Source: Chitinophaga pinensis (lineage in GTDB: Bacteria > Bacteroidota > Bacteroidia > M30B66). Taken from it: DNA of 64,000 bases. Under the pieces are notes generated by a model that saw nothing but the letters and a program-made list of their open reading frames with translations, ran no database searches and was not told the DNA's origin. The DNA lies in contig CAMCXT010000009.1 in NCBI GenBank assembly GCA_945883545.1, positions 1 through 64,000 of the forward strand. The letters are read 5' to 3'. Both the position numbers and the translations under genes were made by a program. Positions 1 to 11,900 of this stretch are shown piece by piece. Each line of letters opens with the position of its first letter. Within the stretch, counting starts at the first letter, position 1.

Positions 1-33
1 AAACGCGCTGAAGAAGAAACCGAAAAGGCATAA
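1..33 (+). CDS. 3' end of a CDS truncated by the window edge (...KRAEEETEKA*)
   Basis: Frame 1 reads KRAEEETEKA then TAA, immediately followed by a terminator hairpin. Confidence 0.4.
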   Translation, partial: KRAEEETEKA

Positions 34-68
34 AAAAACGCCCCGACTTACTCAATCGGGGCGTTTTC
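32..68. terminator. Bidirectional rho-independent terminator
   Basis: A-tract, CGCCCCGA..TCGGGGCG 8-bp stem, then T-tract; lies between convergent genes. Confidence 0.85.
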
Positions 69-80
69 ATTCTAAGTCAA

Positions 81-1628
81 TCAATAAGTTAAGGCTGCCG
101 AAACAGCTGCTGCTGCATTGATATTTCCGTACCCTCGGCTGCTGCTGTATGATGGATAATATTGTGAAGTATTTCTGATTGCTGTGTACACTTGCGATCT
201 GGTTAAAGTTGGACGAGCCGACCAAACCAAAGCAGCAACACCAGCTGTCATTGCGGTAGCACTTGAACTTCCCCCAACATAACTTGGGTTATTACCGCTG
301 CCAGCAAGTGAAAGGGTATTGCGGTCTGAGTTAGAATTTCTTTCCATTGGAACTGTGAAATCAACCTGAGATCCATCATGACAAACATTGCATGTTGAAC
401 TGCTTTCGTTAACTCCAGTAACAGCTATACATTCGCCGTGTGCAGCAGGATAAATTACACCATACCAGCTGGTCCATGAAAATGAAGTACCAGCTGCAGC
501 GAAAAGCATTTTGCCTTTGTTGTTTGCGTAAACTACACCATCGTAAAGCACCGAACTATAAAATGGAGTTCCGATGCTCATGCTCACAATACGAACATCT
601 GTGCGGTTACCCATTCTCACCAAAGCATTCTTAACACCTGTTCTTTCTGACGATCCATCGAGCACAACGTCGTTGCAAGCACGGATAAAGTGCAGGTTCG
701 ATTTGTATGCAATCCCTGTTGTATTGTTGAGGTTATTTCTTGGCCCTACAGCCAAACCAGACATCGAAGTACCATGTGTACATGAAGTGTAAGCCGATGA
801 GCCCAAAGTGTAATCTGTAGTGATGGTTCTACCTGAAGACAATCCATTAGTAAATTGTGAACCCAACAACGACTGGGCAGAGCTGATTCCTGCATCAATC
901 ACACCGATGGTGATACCTTGTCCTTGTGCTGTATTCCAAGCTGTTGGCACTCCAATATTATTGAAATTCCAAGGTAATTTTGCACCCGGAGTGATGGTGG
1001 TGAAATCGGCAGCGTTAACAGTTGTTGATGACCCATCACATCCTGAAGATGATCTTTCGATTTGGTCAGGCCAAAAATCGAGCGGTTCGAGATAACGAAC
1101 ATTTTCGAGGTTTGCCAAAGCAGTAAGTACGTTTTTATCGGTCATTTTAATAGTGATGATCGGCAAAATCTGGTCATCTTCCACCAATATTTCTTCCCAC
1201 TTGAGTGCAGTACCGGTTGATTTGAAGTATTCGTTTTTGATCAACGAAATCAGCTCATCGTGCACTTGTTTCCACTCACCTTTTTGGATGTTGATTTCGT
1301 GCAATGTAGGCGTAAGGTCAGTAATTCCGGCAATTTTATAACCGATGGCGAGCGATTGATCACCGTATTGTAAGGCCGACCAAAGTGTTTTGAGGTCTTC
1401 GTTTGTCCAACGGAAATCACGTTCAGCTTCCAATTTCCCAACCACATATTGATCGAGTTGTTGTTTAGCGATAGCGTTACCTTCAGGGGCATCAATCGAA
1501 ACTTTTTTCTTTACCAATGCCGATTTCTGACCGGTTTGTAGAGTTGATTCAGCAATTTCATCTTTTTGAGAGCAAGATTGCAGAAACAATAGGGCAGGAA
1601 GCCCCAATACGAGGAGAAGTTTTTTCAT
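81..1628 (-). CDS. S8 subtilisin-like serine protease, probable lipoprotein
   Basis: GITIGVIDAG (Asp), THGTSMSG (His), GGSSSATAMTAGVAALVW (Ser) motifs; N-terminus MKKLLLVLGLPALLFLQSC resembles a lipobox; ATG at 1628 preferred over the ORF-track start at 1673. Confidence 0.9.
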   Translation of the reverse strand: MKKLLLVLGLPALLFLQSCSQKDEIAESTLQTGQKSALVKKKVSIDAPEGNAIAKQQLDQYVVGKLEAERDFRWTNEDLKTLWSALQYGDQSLAIGYKIAGITDLTPTLHEINIQKGEWKQVHDELISLIKNEYFKSTGTALKWEEILVEDDQILPIITIKMTDKNVLTALANLENVRYLEPLDFWPDQIERSSSGCDGSSTTVNAADFTTITPGAKLPWNFNNIGVPTAWNTAQGQGITIGVIDAGISSAQSLLGSQFTNGLSSGRTITTDYTLGSSAYTSCTHGTSMSGLAVGPRNNLNNTTGIAYKSNLHFIRACNDVVLDGSSERTGVKNALVRMGNRTDVRIVSMSIGTPFYSSVLYDGVVYANNKGKMLFAAAGTSFSWTSWYGVIYPAAHGECIAVTGVNESSSTCNVCHDGSQVDFTVPMERNSNSDRNTLSLAGSGNNPSYVGGSSSATAMTAGVAALVWSARPTLTRSQVYTAIRNTSQYYPSYSSSRGYGNINAAAAVSAALTY

Positions 1629-1736
1629 GGGCGAATATGAATTTTGAAAGGTAAAGATAGCTTGAAGAAGCATATCCTCGAAATGAAGTTATCCACGATC
1701 GCTGTGGAAAATCTCTGAAGATCGGGTGTGGGTGTA

Positions 1737-3059
1737 TTAATGATCTACGACTTCTAGTTTAAACGAAATTCTTGTTCCTGCTCCAGGAGAAGAATCGATG
1801 ATTAGATCAGAATTGTGGCGCTGCAAAAAATCTCGAGAGAGCATTAGTCCGAGGCCAGAGCCCTTTTCTTTGTTTGTTCCCGAGGTGGTATAGAAAATCT
1901 GATTTCTAATTTTTTCAAGGGCTTCAGGTTCTATTCCAACGCCAGAATCGGCCACGGTAGTAATGAATTTCCCCTTCAAAATTGTTCCGTGAATTCGAAC
2001 AAAACCTCCCGGTTCTGTAAATTTTATTGCGTTTGAAATGAGATTTCGAAGTACAATTTCTACCATGTTTTTATCTACGTTCACCAGCACAGGAACATGG
2101 GAGAAATTCATTTGAAGGCTCACTTTTTTGAGGCTCGCCATACCTTCCATTTGATGAAGCACTTGTTTTGTGAGTTCGGAAAGTTCGAGGATCTCAGGTT
2201 GAAACTGGATGCCATTGAGTTGACTACGAGACCAAATGAGCTGGTTGTTCATGAGGTTCATGGCGTAATCCACTCGTTTTTCAAGCTCTCCCAAAAGGAT
2301 GGTTTTTTCTGCTTCAGGAAAATCCGGTTCACGAATCACTGAAACTGAGCTTTTAATAGAAATGAGTGGGTTTCTTAAATCGTGGCTAATGATTGAAAAT
2401 AAACGTGTTTTGGTGTTGTTAGATGAATTCAAATGTTGATTCAGGCGTTCATATTCTTCAGTTTGAATTTTGAGCTTCTGTTGAACTTCATCGTTAAACT
2501 TCAACAAGAAGTACATTGCTAAAACAGTGGTGCTTACAGAGCCAATCACGTTAGTTACAAGATCAATAAATATTTCATCTTGGGTGATTTCTATTCCAAT
2601 CCCTGGAAACTCAACCACTTCAGAAATGAGCATTAAGCATGCACCTAAAAATGAAATAAACCGGCCAATAAATCTTTGTCTCCCTTGTAGAATAAGCAGG
2701 GTGCAAATAATCGCAGGGAGAAAATAAATCGAAACATGAGAATTATTTGAATTGATGACCACCTGCGCAAAAATCATCAAGTATCCATGCGTAAGCATTA
2801 AAATTTTGGCTAATCCAACATGGCCTTTTTTGGACAAGTAAATTCCAATGGCATAAATAGGGTGAACCGTTAATGTTACCCAAGCAACAGCATAGTAATT
2901 GAAAAAAAATGCAAGAACTACAAAAATGGAAGCCAGAAAAAGGTTTACCAGTAATAGGGTAGAAAACATTCTATTTACTTTCTCAAGTAAAAGGTCATTT
3001 TCCTTTTTGATCATCCAGTTACTAAACTGATTTAGCGTATCAATAAATTTTTTCCACAC
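1737..3059 (-). CDS. Membrane-bound sensor histidine kinase
   Basis: N-terminal TM segments; H-box FSIISHDLRNPL; N-box NLISNAIKFTEPGG; G-boxes DSGVGIEPEALEKI and GSGLGLMLSRDF. Confidence 0.92.
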   Translation of the reverse strand: MWKKFIDTLNQFSNWMIKKENDLLLEKVNRMFSTLLLVNLFLASIFVVLAFFFNYYAVAWVTLTVHPIYAIGIYLSKKGHVGLAKILMLTHGYLMIFAQVVINSNNSHVSIYFLPAIICTLLILQGRQRFIGRFISFLGACLMLISEVVEFPGIGIEITQDEIFIDLVTNVIGSVSTTVLAMYFLLKFNDEVQQKLKIQTEEYERLNQHLNSSNNTKTRLFSIISHDLRNPLISIKSSVSVIREPDFPEAEKTILLGELEKRVDYAMNLMNNQLIWSRSQLNGIQFQPEILELSELTKQVLHQMEGMASLKKVSLQMNFSHVPVLVNVDKNMVEIVLRNLISNAIKFTEPGGFVRIHGTILKGKFITTVADSGVGIEPEALEKIRNQIFYTTSGTNKEKGSGLGLMLSRDFLQRHNSDLIIDSSPGAGTRISFKLEVVDH

Positions 3060-3172
3060 AGCTGCGAAACCTTTTGTTGGATATTGTCGATTTTTTTTGA
3101 ATAATCAGCTGTCGAAGTTAGAAGAATTTAGTTGAATAGAATGTAAAATCATGGTTGTAATTGAGTCGATAA

Positions 3173-4840
<1,668 letters not shown>

Positions 4841-5070
4841 TTTTCGTTAAGCCGATTATTGTCTTGATGTAAGAAAGGTCGCCTCGCTGCTGCTTTTTGA
4901 GAATCATAGAAGAATAACTGCTCGAATTTATTGCTCTATAGCCCGATTTTACTGGTGGTTGCATGAAGTTATAATGCTATGCCAACCGACATTGCGCTGT
5001 TGTAGGTTTTTCACCCGAATTCATCCAACAAAGGTTATCCATTTGCGTTAATCAGGCAAAAGGCAACGTT

Positions 5071-5925
5071 ATGTTAGGATTTTACCAACCAATTTCAAGC
5101 TGGACCCACCTGTTGGCGGGTATTGTAACGATTGCTACAGGCTACCTACTCATTCGAAAAGGATGGGGAAACAAATTGCGCGTTGCGTCATTGTTCATTT
5201 TTATGGCTGGCATCGTCTTCGTGTTTTTGATGAGTGGAATTTACCACGCACTTGAGCCAGGATTAGGCCGGCAAGTCTTTCGACGTCTCGACTATGCTGC
5301 GATTTTCACCATGATCGCTGGCACAGCAACGCCCATTCACGTAATTCTATTTAGAGGAACTTGGAGATGGGGTATGCTGATTTTTCTTTGGACCGTTGCA
5401 ATTGCAGGTCTTTTACTTACTGTTATACTGATCGATCAAATGCCTGAATGGTTCATCCTAAGTGTGTTTTTTGCAATGGGCTTGTCTGCATTAAGTTCTA
5501 TGGTAAAAGCCTGGATGATGTATGGCTTTAAGAATATTTCTTACGCCATTTATGGCGGAATCGCTTACAGTTTAGGAGCGATGATCGATTTTTTACATAT
5601 CGGAGAAATCGTTCCCGGATTAGTTGGTTCGCATGAAGTATTTCACATTTTTGTGATCATTGGAGCATCGATGCACTGGTTATTGATTTACAGGTGGGCA
5701 GATCAACCAACACACAATCGATTGGTGTTTATGGTGAAGGAGCGCAATGAAAACGACTTGTCGGCAAAGGCAATTGGAGAATCTTTTGTGATTCATGCAA
5801 CCTCTCGAAAAGAACTCCGTATCAGGGTGAAGGAAGTATTGAACACACGAATCCATCCCCGATTGATTCCGCAAAAAGTAAGATTTAGATTTTACAAAGA
5901 TGTGGTGATGAATATGCCTGCTTAA
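5071..5925 (+). CDS. Hemolysin III / PAQR family membrane protein with C-terminal soluble extension
   Basis: Multiple TM helices; SWTHLLAGIV, MSGIYHALEPG, RRLDYAAIFTMIAGTATP, HEVFHIFVIIGASMHW are HlyIII motifs. Confidence 0.88.
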   Translation: MLGFYQPISSWTHLLAGIVTIATGYLLIRKGWGNKLRVASLFIFMAGIVFVFLMSGIYHALEPGLGRQVFRRLDYAAIFTMIAGTATPIHVILFRGTWRWGMLIFLWTVAIAGLLLTVILIDQMPEWFILSVFFAMGLSALSSMVKAWMMYGFKNISYAIYGGIAYSLGAMIDFLHIGEIVPGLVGSHEVFHIFVIIGASMHWLLIYRWADQPTHNRLVFMVKERNENDLSAKAIGESFVIHATSRKELRIRVKEVLNTRIHPRLIPQKVRFRFYKDVVMNMPA

Positions 5926-6087
5926 CTTAAAGATCTAACTAAAACACTGTTGTTATTGAGCTGAATTGTACTTTGGTTTTTCCTGAATTGTGAATGAACG
6001 TTAAAAGTGATTGTTGTTACAACAATTTCTTGGGATGTCGTTTTAATGTTCATGAAACAGCCAAACGAACCCTTAAATTCTGTTCTC

Positions 6088-6249
6088 ATGGCAACATCTA
6101 TGTTAGAATACAGCAAAATGATTCTCGAGAATGTGAGTTTTGATGCGGCCCTCTTTCGCAAAGAACTCATGAAAGCGATTCAACGGCTTATAGAGCCTGA
6201 GCAGGAAGCACTTTTAACTTGGTGCATGGCCAGGTATCAGTATCCCTGA
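6088..6249 (+). CDS. Small hypothetical protein (MATSMLEYSKMILENVSFDAALFRKELMKAIQRLIEPEQEALLTWCMARYQYP)
   Basis: Short ORF with natural composition, immediately followed by a strong terminator; ATG at 6088 or 6100. Confidence 0.65.
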   Translation: MATSMLEYSKMILENVSFDAALFRKELMKAIQRLIEPEQEALLTWCMARYQYP

Positions 6250-6268
6250 AATGTTTTACGTTTATGTG

Positions 6269-6297
6269 AACCGGCTCTATAGGCCGGTTTTTTTATT
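6269..6297 (+). terminator. Rho-independent terminator
   Basis: AACCGGC TCTATA GGCCGGTT followed by a T run. Confidence 0.85.
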
Positions 6298-6340
6298 TTC
6301 AAGCAATTCATTTTAGATGCAATCAAGCCAATTCAGATTG

Positions 6341-6348
6341 TATTTTTG
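6341..6348 (+). promoter_or_regulatory. -7 promoter element TATTTTTG
   Basis: TAnnTTTG match only 6 nt upstream of the ATG at 6355. Confidence 0.5.
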
Positions 6349-6354
6349 CCATTC

Positions 6355-7566
6355 ATGGAAAAGCAATACGACTGTATCATTGTTGGCGGTGGAATCGTGG
6401 GATTGGCTACTGCACTAAATCTGATCGAAGCAAATTCTTCGTTGAAAGTTCTTGTCTTGGAAAAGGAAAATGAAGTCGCACTGCACCAAACAGGGAACAA
6501 TTCAGGCGTAATCCATTCTGGAATTTACTACAAGCCAGGAAGCCTCAAAGCGCTTAACTGTATCAGGGGTTATGAGTTGATGTTGAAGTTTGCTCGTGAA
6601 AATGCAATTCCATTCGACTTATGCGGTAAGGTGATTGTTGCCACCTCTGAAGCGGAACTTCCACTGTTGGAGAATTTGTATCAACGTGGTGTTGAAAATG
6701 GACTTGGTGGAATCAGAAAAATTACTGCCGCCGAGATTCGCGAGTATGAGCCGCATTGTACAGGTATTCAAGGCCTGCATGTTCCCCATACTGGGATCAT
6801 CGATTATGGCGAGGTTTCTAGAGTCATGTGCAGAATCATTCGTGAAAAAGGCGGAGAAGTATTCACAAACCATAAGGTCACTGACATTCGGAAAGCATCT
6901 CGCGGAGCTGAAGTAGAAGCCGAAGGAAAAATCTTTCCAACGAAACTTGTGATCAATTGTGCTGGTTTGTTTTCCGATCGAATCGCTTCACTCACGGAGG
7001 AAAAACTCGATGTACGAATCATCCCTTTCCGTGGAGAATACTATGAATTGCGTGAAGACCGGCGCCATTTGGTAAAAGGATTAATTTATCCAGTGCCAGA
7101 TCCAAATTTCCCTTTCCTTGGGGTACATTTTACAAGAATGATCAGTGGTGGCGTTGAAGCGGGTCCAAATGCAGTTTTCGCCTTCAAGCGTGAAGGTTAC
7201 AAGATGAGCCAAGTAAGTTTAAAAGATCTCTGGGGATCATTAAGCTGGCCAGGTTTCCGTAAAGTGGCAGTGAAATATTATAAAACTGGAATCGGTGAGT
7301 ATTACCGATCGTTTTTCAAATCTGCTTTCACAAAAGCCCTGCAAAAATTGGTGCCTGAAATTCGTGAAGAAGACCTTGTTCCCGCTGGTGCAGGCGTGAG
7401 AGCGCAAGCATGCGATAGGATTGGTGGCTTGTTGGATGATTTCAAAATCATGGAAAAAGACTTTGTAATCAATGTGCTAAATGCACCATCCCCAGCTGCC
7501 ACATCTTCTTTGGCAATAGGAGAAACTGTAAGCAAAATTGCTTTAGATAAACTTCAAGTGAAGTAA
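6355..7566 (+). CDS. lhgO: L-2-hydroxyglutarate oxidase (FAD-dependent)
   Basis: N-terminal CIIVGGGIVGLATALNL dinucleotide fold; HQTGNNSGVIHSGIYYKPGSLKA and PAGAGVRAQA are typical of LhgO. Confidence 0.92.
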   Translation: MEKQYDCIIVGGGIVGLATALNLIEANSSLKVLVLEKENEVALHQTGNNSGVIHSGIYYKPGSLKALNCIRGYELMLKFARENAIPFDLCGKVIVATSEAELPLLENLYQRGVENGLGGIRKITAAEIREYEPHCTGIQGLHVPHTGIIDYGEVSRVMCRIIREKGGEVFTNHKVTDIRKASRGAEVEAEGKIFPTKLVINCAGLFSDRIASLTEEKLDVRIIPFRGEYYELREDRRHLVKGLIYPVPDPNFPFLGVHFTRMISGGVEAGPNAVFAFKREGYKMSQVSLKDLWGSLSWPGFRKVAVKYYKTGIGEYYRSFFKSAFTKALQKLVPEIREEDLVPAGAGVRAQACDRIGGLLDDFKIMEKDFVINVLNAPSPAATSSLAIGETVSKIALDKLQVK

Positions 7567-7580
7567 AAAAACGCATAAAA

Positions 7581-7619
7581 AAAACGGAGTCGCAGTGATG
7601 GTTGCGTGCTCCGTTTTTG
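7581..7619 (+). terminator. Rho-independent terminator
   Basis: AACGGAG...CTCCGTTTTT hairpin directly after lhgO. Confidence 0.8.
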
Positions 7620-7730
7620 TTGGTTGTGTGCTACTATTTATTATAAAATCCGACCCTATTTACTTTAGGTTTTTGAGCCGATTGGGTATTCCTGTTTTTG
7701 AATTATCGATGTGCAACTTTCGATATGTGA

Positions 7731-7752
7731 TTGTGCAAATGTAAATGCACAA
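7731..7752. promoter_or_regulatory. Dyad TTGTGCA-N8-TGCACAA upstream of oxyR
   Basis: Perfect 7-bp inverted repeat ~27 bp upstream of a TAATTTTG -7 box (7779-7786). Confidence 0.5.
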
Positions 7753-7811
7753 ATCGAATAGAGGAAATTGATTTTTCTTAATTTTGTTATTGACAACGTC
7801 TATCGAATAAT

Positions 7812-8753
7812 ATGAATATCCAACAGCTTGAATACATTGTTGCAGTTGACCGTTTGAAGAATTTCACCCGCGCTGCAGATGCTTGTTTTGTTACACAAGC
7901 AACACTCAGTGCAATGGTGAAAAAACTTGAAGAGGAACTCGGCTTGCTGATTTTCGACCGCAAGAGCAATCCACCAGTAACAACCGATGCAGGGAAAATC
8001 ATTGTTGAAGATGCTCAAAAAGTGCTGATGCATTTGCGTGTGCTCACTGAGCGTGTTAGCGATATGAAAGGTAAAATTGCAGGTAAAATTCGAATTGGAA
8101 TCATTCCAACCATTGCAAATTCATTACTGCCAAGAGTTTTGCGGGGTCTTATGAAGGCTTATCCGGATCTTGAATTTGATATTACTGAAAGAACAACAGA
8201 TAACATTCTTCGTTCACTCAAGGAAGGTACGATTGATGCCGGTATTTTAGCTACTCCGATCGCCGGAGAACCTATAGAAAAGCGTGTTTTGTATTATGAA
8301 GCTTTGATGGTTTATGGAGATTCAGGTTTGAATAAAAAATATTTGTTGCCTGAGGATGTTCGAGACCAACAAATTTGGCTGCTCGAGGAAGGGCATTGTT
8401 TAAGGGAGCAATTCATCAACCTTTGTTCCTTGAAAAAGAAGCAGCATACCCCTAAAAATTTAAAACTTGAAGCAAGTTCATTTGAAACATTGCTCAATTT
8501 AGTGGATGAATTTGGAGGCTTGACTTTAATTCCAGAACTATTTTATCAGTCGCTTCCCCCTTCAAGAAAAGAAAAGGTAATCTTCTTTGCCGATCCGATG
8601 CCCGTTCGGGAAATCAGTATGGTGTATGTTCGTCCATTTGCAAAAATGCGCGCAGTAGATGCGATTTCTGGATTAATTGAACACCTGATCGCTAAAGAAC
8701 TCAGGACGGCAAATTACCAGCACGACCAAATGCTGGTTGCTGCTATCCGATGA
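7812..8753 (+). CDS. oxyR: Hydrogen-peroxide-sensing LysR-type regulator OxyR
   Basis: LTTR HTH (MNIQQLEYIVAVDRLKNFTRAADACFVTQATLSAMVKKLEEELG); GHCLREQFINLC matches the OxyR redox cysteine motif GHCLRDQAMGFC with identical spacing. Confidence 0.93.
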   Translation: MNIQQLEYIVAVDRLKNFTRAADACFVTQATLSAMVKKLEEELGLLIFDRKSNPPVTTDAGKIIVEDAQKVLMHLRVLTERVSDMKGKIAGKIRIGIIPTIANSLLPRVLRGLMKAYPDLEFDITERTTDNILRSLKEGTIDAGILATPIAGEPIEKRVLYYEALMVYGDSGLNKKYLLPEDVRDQQIWLLEEGHCLREQFINLCSLKKKQHTPKNLKLEASSFETLLNLVDEFGGLTLIPELFYQSLPPSRKEKVIFFADPMPVREISMVYVRPFAKMRAVDAISGLIEHLIAKELRTANYQHDQMLVAAIR

Positions 8754-8961
8754 CTTAAATATCAAAAAACGTTTAGAGGATTGAACCCGATTGATGGTTT
8801 ATCATACTCGCCACATAGCGTGTTCGATACAATGCTTAAACCGTTGAATAAATTGTTCAAATTTTATCATGCTTTCATCCTCCAATTTTGTGGTTATTAA
8901 GGCCTGTTTTGTTAGATTTGCTTGAAATTCCTAAAAACTGCCCATAAGCGTATAGTTTGCA

Positions 8962-11900
8962 ATGAACCCGACCAGATTATTCCTATTCATTATATTTTTT
9001 CTTCCATTAGTTAATGCGGTTTATGCGCAGCCCGAACGAAAAGATTTTCTTATTTTCAATGGCGAACTTCGAGGAGCAGATGGGTCTCTAAGCCCAGATG
9101 CAGTTATCCGACTGAATTGTGCTGGTAAAAACGAGTATGTGCGTTTTGACATTGCCACTGGAATTTTCCAAATGAGAGTTGGAGTGAATAAGCAATGTGA
9201 AGCATTCTTAGAACAGCCGGGACATGCACCAACCAAAATTGAAATCAGTACGTATTGTCCTGCCGATCTTGTTGGAACTGAAGTTGCCCAGCTCAACGAA
9301 TTGGGTGTTATCAATCTTCACAAGAAAACTTCTGATATCAACTTTGAATTCAAGTATAAAATTAGCTTCGACCAAGAAATTGAATCTTTCGATTATTCTG
9401 AGAATTTTCAAAAGGCTACGAACCGTCAAAAAAAGGAATATGTTGCTGCAGTAGAAGCGGAACAAAGAGCTGCTGCTAGAAAGGATGCAGATGAGTTAGC
9501 TAAAGCTGATTCAGCGCGAAAAGCTGAAGAAGCAGCCAAAGAAGCAGCTCGACAAGCACAAATTGAAGCCGAGCGAGCAGAAATAGCTAAAGCCAAAGCT
9601 GAAGCAGACTTACTTGCTGCCGCAAAAGCCCAAGCCGAATTAGACGCACGTAAAGCTGCTGAAGAAAAAGCCCGTTTAGAACGTGAGGCTGCATTGGCTC
9701 AGAAAACAGAACAAGACCGTGCAGCTTTAGAAGCAAAATTGGCCCAAGAAAAAGCGGAGCGTGATGCCCGTTTGGCAGCCGAACAAGCAAAGAAAGATGC
9801 AGAAGCGAAAGCTCGTGCAGAAGCAAAAGCCAAAGCAGAAGCAGATCGTTTAGCTCAAGAAGCTGCCGACAAAGCTCAAAAAGAGGCTGAAGATAAAGCC
9901 AGAGCAGAAGCACAAGCGAAAGCAGAAGCCGAACGTTTAGCTAAAGAAGCAGCCGATAAAGCCAAGCGCGATGCCGAAGAAAAGGCTCGCCAAGAAGCAA
10001 TTGCTAAAGCAGAAGCCGAACGATTAGCCAAAGAAGCAGCAGATAAAGCTAAGCGCGATGCAGAAGAAAAGGCTCGCCAGGAAGCATTTGCTAAAGCGCA
10101 AGCAGAGCGTGATGCTGCAGAACGCGCCAAGGCTGAAGCTGTAGAAAAGGCAAGGTTAGAAGCTCTCGCTAAGGCAGAAGCGGATCGTATTGCACAAGAG
10201 GCAGCCGAGAAAGCCAAACGAGAAGCCGAAGAAAAGGCACGACAAGAAGCGCTCGCAAAAGCCGAAGCAGATCGCCTAGCGAAAGAAGCTGCAGATAAAG
10301 CCAAACGTGAAGCAGATGAAAAGGCTCGTCAAGAAGCATTAGCCAAGGCTGCTGCCGAAAAAGCCAAGGCTGATGCTGAAGAGAAAGCACGTCGTGATGC
10401 TGAAGAGAAAGCACGCCAAGAAGCAATCGCAAAAGCCGAAGCTGAGAAAGTAGCTGCTGATAAAGCGAAAAAAGAAGCTGATGAGAAATCCCGTCAAGAA
10501 GCTCTTGCAAAAGCTGAGGCTGATCGTTTAGCGAAAGAAGCCGCTGAAAAAGCGAGAATGGAGGCAGAAGAAAAAGCACGACAGGAAGCAGTTGCTAAAG
10601 CCGCAGCAGAAAAAGCCAAGGCTGATGCAGCAGAAAAAGCCCGCCGTGAAGCTGAAGAAAAGGCAAGACAAGAAGCGGTTGCCAAAGCTGCAGCGGAGAA
10701 ATCCAAGGCTGATGCTGAAGAGAAAGCGCGTCGTGAAGCCGAAGAGAAAGCACGTCAAGAAGCACTCGCAAAAGCACAAGCAGAGAAAGATGCTGCCGAC
10801 AAAGCGAAGAAAGAAGCTGATGATAAAGCCCGTCAGGAATCTCTTGCTAAGGCCGAAGCTGACCGCTTAGCAAAAGAAGCATCCGAAAAAGCACGAAAAG
10901 ATGAAGACGAGCGATTGCGCAAAGAAGCGGCTGCTAAAGCAGAAGCCGACCGCCTAGCGAAAGAAGCTGCCGACAAGGCAAAACGCGAAGCTGAAGAGAA
11001 AGCACGACAAGAAACTCTTGCCAAATCAGAAGCAGATCGCCTAGCGAAAGAAGCTGCCGATAAGGCAAAACGAGAAGCTGAAGAAAAGGCCCGACAAGAA
11101 GCGCTCACAAAAGCACAAGCAGAGAAAGAAGCTGCTGATAAAGCGAAGAGGGAAGCCGAAGAGAAAGCACGTCAGGAAGCACTTGCCAAAGCTGAAGCTG
11201 ATCGCTTAGCCAAAGAAGCATCCGAAAAAGCCCGCAAGGATGAAGACGAGAGATTGCGCAAAGAAGCTGCTGCCAAAGCTGAAGCCGAGCGCTTAGCGAA
11301 AGAAGCTGCAGATAAGTCAAAACGAGAAGTAGAAGAGAAAGTCCGTCAAGAAGCTATTGCTAAAGCTGAAGCTGATCGTTTAGCAAAAGAAGCAGCAGAT
11401 AAAGCAAAGCGTGAAGCAGACGAAAAGGCCCGTCAAGAAGCCCTAGCTAAGGCTGCAGCAGAAAAGGCCAAAGCTGATGCAGAATTGAAAGCCAAAACTG
11501 AAGCAGAAGCCAAGGCGGCCGCTGAGGCCCGTGCCAAAGCAGAAGCAGAACGTTTAGCAAAAGAAGCTGAAGAGAAAGCGCGTCGTGAGGCTGAAGAAAA
11601 AGCCCGCCAGGAAGCCGTAGCAAAAGCAGCAGCCGAAAAGGCGAAGGCCGACGCTGAAGAGAAAGCACGCCGTGAAGCTGAAGAAAAAGCGCGCCAAGAA
11701 GCCATAGCAAAAGCTGCTGCAGAGAAGGCCAAGGCAGAGGCGGAAGCCAAAGCCAAAGCAGAAGCAGAAGCGAAAGCCATAGCTGAAAAAGCCGCTGCCG
11801 ATAAAGCGAAGAAGGAAGCTGAAGAGGCAGCACTCCAAAAGAAACTAGAAGCGGAAAAAGCCGCTGCAGAAGCTGCTGCGAAGGCTAAAGCTGAAGCAGA

